NCBI GenBank assembly: GCA_025353105.1 | Contig: JANXRG010000008.1 | Span: 1 to 54,734, forward strand | Length of the DNA: 54,734 nt | DNA from: Verrucomicrobiota bacterium | GTDB lineage: Bacteria > Verrucomicrobiota > Verrucomicrobiia > Chthoniobacterales > SZAS-18 | Direction: 5' to 3' | Shown: piece after piece, positions 53,125 to 54,734 of the stretch | How the letters are laid out: the number at the start of each line of letters is the position of its first letter | How positions within the stretch are numbered: the first letter of the stretch is position 1 | The notes under the pieces: model-generated | What the model saw: only the letters and a program-made list of their open reading frames with translations | Database searches by the model: none | What the model was told of the DNA's origin: nothing | Program-made: the position numbers and the translations under genes

Positions 53125-53877
53125 TCAGCGCGGGATCGGAGGCGCGGACGGAGCCGGCGCGGCATTCGGCGGCTGCGCCACACGCTGCTGGCGAATCTTG
53201 TCGAGAATCGGCCCAACCTTGGCATCTGTACGAATCATCGCCGCCTGGACCGCCTGCTGGTAGACCCGTTCCGCCTGTTGCCGCGCCTCGGGTGTCGTGG
53301 TGGCATCGCGCTGCTGGCGCGCCGCCGCGACGGCCGGATCATTCTGCACCGCCTGGCGCGATTTCATGAGAGAGGAGCGCTCGTCGTCGGAGAGAAAGCC
53401 CAGACGCTTTTGGAATTTCTGGAGATTGGCTCCGTGGGCCTCCTGGACGGCCTGCTGGATCTTTTGGAACGTCGGCGCGAGCGACGGGTCAGCCTTGACC
53501 ATGGCCTCGCGCATGGCCATCCGGAACGCGCGCGGGTCGGCCTGGCGATTGGCCATCGCGGCGCGCACTTGCGGATCATTCATGGCTGCCATGCGCGCGG
53601 AGCGAAGTCGTTGCTGATCCTCGGGCGAGAGACTCGCGATGGCGGCCGCGCGGGCGGGATTCTGCATGCCATTGCCGGGGCGCATGCCGTTGGGGCCAGC
53701 CCAGCGTCCTCCATTTTGAAAGCGCTGGCCACCGCCGAAGAACGGGCGCTGCGGCGCATTTGGATTTCCCGCGTTCGGGGCGGTCGGCCCGGGCGACTGC
53801 GCTAAGGCAACGAGGGAGGCGAGCGCGAGGCCGGGCCCGAGGAAAAGGAGTTTTACGGAGGGACGGAACGATTTCAT
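53125..53877 (-). CDS. Exported Ala/Gln/Arg-rich helical protein, unknown
   Basis: This 250-residue protein has a signal peptide (about residues 1-27, LALASLVALAQS), a Gly/Asn/Pro-rich linker to about 75, and a helical region about 75-225 (LSPEDQQRLRSARMAAMNDP, FLSDDERSSLMKSRQAVQND) with a Pro-rich tail. Helical, Gln/Arg-rich exported proteins of this type resemble Spy/CpxP-like proteins only in general character, and the LTxxQ motifs are not clear. ATG 53877 places the signal peptide correctly; a reading to 53973 adds 32 unlike residues. It is a single gene between panB and the ribosomal operon. Confidence 0.7.
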   Translation of the reverse strand: MKSFRPSVKLLFLGPGLALASLVALAQSPGPTAPNAGNPNAPQRPFFGGGQRFQNGGRWAGPNGMRPGNGMQNPARAAAIASLSPEDQQRLRSARMAAMNDPQVRAAMANRQADPRAFRMAMREAMVKADPSLAPTFQKIQQAVQEAHGANLQKFQKRLGFLSDDERSSLMKSRQAVQNDPAVAAARQQRDATTTPEARQQAERVYQQAVQAAMIRTDAKVGPILDKIRQQRVAQPPNAAPAPSAPPIPR

Positions 53878-53970
53878 TTGGACAAATTTGGAATGAGTCA
53901 GGCGACTGATCGAGGAACCCGGTTCCGGGCCGCTGGTTGCGACAAATTTGCATACTCCCGGTCGCGGGAC

Positions 53971-54004
53971 CAAAAGAAAAGGCTGCGCTTGCGGCGCAGC
54001 CTTT
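53971..54004 (-). terminator. Intrinsic terminator of the rplM-rpsI operon
   Basis: AAAGGCTGCGC (53978-53988) and GCGCAGCCTTT (53994-54004) form an eleven-pair stem with a five-base loop. On the minus strand it is followed by TTTTCTTTTGG. It lies 23 bp after the rpsI stop codon. A textbook rho-independent terminator. Confidence 0.9.
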
Positions 54005-54026
54005 CCGGAAAACTTGAGCGGGGCGA

Positions 54027-54422
54027 TTAACGCTTCGAGAACTGGAAGCGCTTGCGGGCGCCGGGCTGCCCCGACTTCTTGCGCTCCTTCATGCGGGAGT
54101 CACGCGTCAGCATCCCCTCGGCCTTGAGCGCGGGACGCAACGTCGGGTCGGTCACCAGCAGTGCGCGGGCGATGCCGAGGCGGATGGCGCCGGCCTGACC
54201 GGCGATGCCGCCGCCCGTCGCATTCACGACGAAGTTGAAATTCTTCACCACGTTCGCGATTTCCAGCGGCTTGAGCACGGTGTTCTGCAACTGGATCGAC
54301 GGCAGGTAATCCTCAAAGCTGCGGTTGTTGATCGTGATTTTGCCCTCGCCGGGGGACATGGTCACGCGGGCGACGGCGGTCTTGCGCCGGCCGGTGGCGA
54401 TGATGGGTGTTTCGGTGCTCAT
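54027..54422 (-). CDS. rpsI: 30S ribosomal protein S9
   Basis: This 131-residue protein has the S9 family pattern: IIATGRRKTAVARVTMSPG at the start, NNRSFEDYLPSI, and VNATGGGIAGQAGAIRLGIA in the middle. The basic tail (RMKERKKSGQPGARKRFQFS, ending KR) reaches the ribosomal P site. It follows rplM by 18 bp in the usual order and ends before a strong terminator. Confidence 0.97.
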   Translation of the reverse strand: MSTETPIIATGRRKTAVARVTMSPGEGKITINNRSFEDYLPSIQLQNTVLKPLEIANVVKNFNFVVNATGGGIAGQAGAIRLGIARALLVTDPTLRPALKAEGMLTRDSRMKERKKSGQPGARKRFQFSKR

Positions 54423-54440
54423 GAAATCGCGGGGAAACGG

Positions 54441-54734
54441 TTAGTCAACGGTCGCCACTTCCGGCTGTTGCGCGGTGTGGGGATGGTCGGAGCCGACATA
54501 GACTTTCAGTTTCGGATGCAGGCTGCGGCCGAGACGCGTGTGGGCGATCATGCCTTGGACGGCCTTTTCGACGAGCAGTTCGGGATGACGGGCGCGACGG
54601 GCGCGCACGGTCTCCGACTTGTGGCCGCCGACAAAGCCCGAGAACGACGTGTACGTCTTCTGCGTTTCCTTTTTGCCGGTCAGAACGACTTTCTCACAGT
54701 TCACGACGATGACGAAATCGCCCGTGTCGGCGTG
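54441..54734 (-). CDS. rplM: 50S ribosomal protein L13 (partial, N-terminus outside window)
   Basis: The last 97 codons of L13 are present and the start lies beyond the right edge. The visible part runs HADTGDFVIVVNCEKVVLTG, then KKETQKTYTSFSGFVGGHKS, and LVEKAVQGMIAHTRLGRSLH with KLKVYVGSDHPHTAQQPE near the end. The internal ATG at 54704 is not the start. It precedes rpsI in the conserved L13-S9 operon. Confidence 0.96.
   Translation of the reverse strand, partial: HADTGDFVIVVNCEKVVLTGKKETQKTYTSFSGFVGGHKSETVRARRARHPELLVEKAVQGMIAHTRLGRSLHPKLKVYVGSDHPHTAQQPEVATVD

Noticed and set aside
1-54734. tRNA, rRNA or known riboswitch
   Set aside because: No cloverleaf with a conserved T-loop (GGTTCRANNC) or recognised riboswitch core was seen in the spacers by eye; a covariance-model scan would be decisive.

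Overview
The window is a chromosomal segment of a high-GC bacterium, most likely a member of the Verrucomicrobiota (Opitutae- or Spartobacteria-like). This is an inference from the mix of genes: tandem MacB-like 'ADOP' permeases (a family best known from Acidobacteriota but also found in Verrucomicrobiota), a lone integron-type integrase, S23-type four-helix-bundle and GxxExxY genes sitting in short-word repeats, and spacers full of degenerate short repeats. Acidobacteriota is the main alternative.

Layout. (1) 1-2.7 kb: an integron-type tyrosine recombinase, a 450-bp repeat-rich spacer and a DEAD-box RNA helicase. (2) 2.7-28.9 kb, all on the minus strand except one cassette: read in the direction of transcription this is an NtrC-type response regulator, a sensor kinase, a consensus sigma-54 promoter with palindromic upstream sites, a small membrane ORF, one HlyD/MacA-like adaptor, two MacB-type ATPases and seven tandem ADOP permeases, with a DUF4097 beta-repeat protein between the second and third permease in coordinate order. 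The row is interrupted by two small cassettes, a four-helix-bundle gene and a decayed GxxExxY gene, each bracketed by its own 26-bp inverted repeat. (3) 28.9-35 kb: pdxJ-acpS, a flavoprotein fused in frame to receiver-like and DUF4388-like regions, a small exported protein, and ilvB. (4) 35.1-42 kb: ExbB/TolQ, ExbD/TolR, a large TPR protein and an AsmA/TamB-like protein, apparently one envelope operon. (5) 42.2-50.3 kb: a degenerate glycogen-synthase-like protein and a four-gene amidoligase/transglutaminase operon (circularly permuted ATP-grasp fused to alpha-E, two transglutaminases, DUF2126). (6) 50.4-54.7 kb: an MFS exporter, a bifunctional-nuclease family protein, panB, an exported Ala/Gln/Arg-rich protein, and rplM-rpsI ending in a clear intrinsic terminator.

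The most notable unit is region 2. ADOP permeases are usually called orphans because they lack partner ATPases. Here seven lie downstream of one adaptor and two ATPases, and the row is preceded by a textbook -24/-12 promoter and a two-component system of the right class to activate it. The second theme is the pair of transposase-less gene cassettes that share one architecture (a small ORF inside 26-bp inverted repeats built from a short repeated word) and are inserted in that same row.
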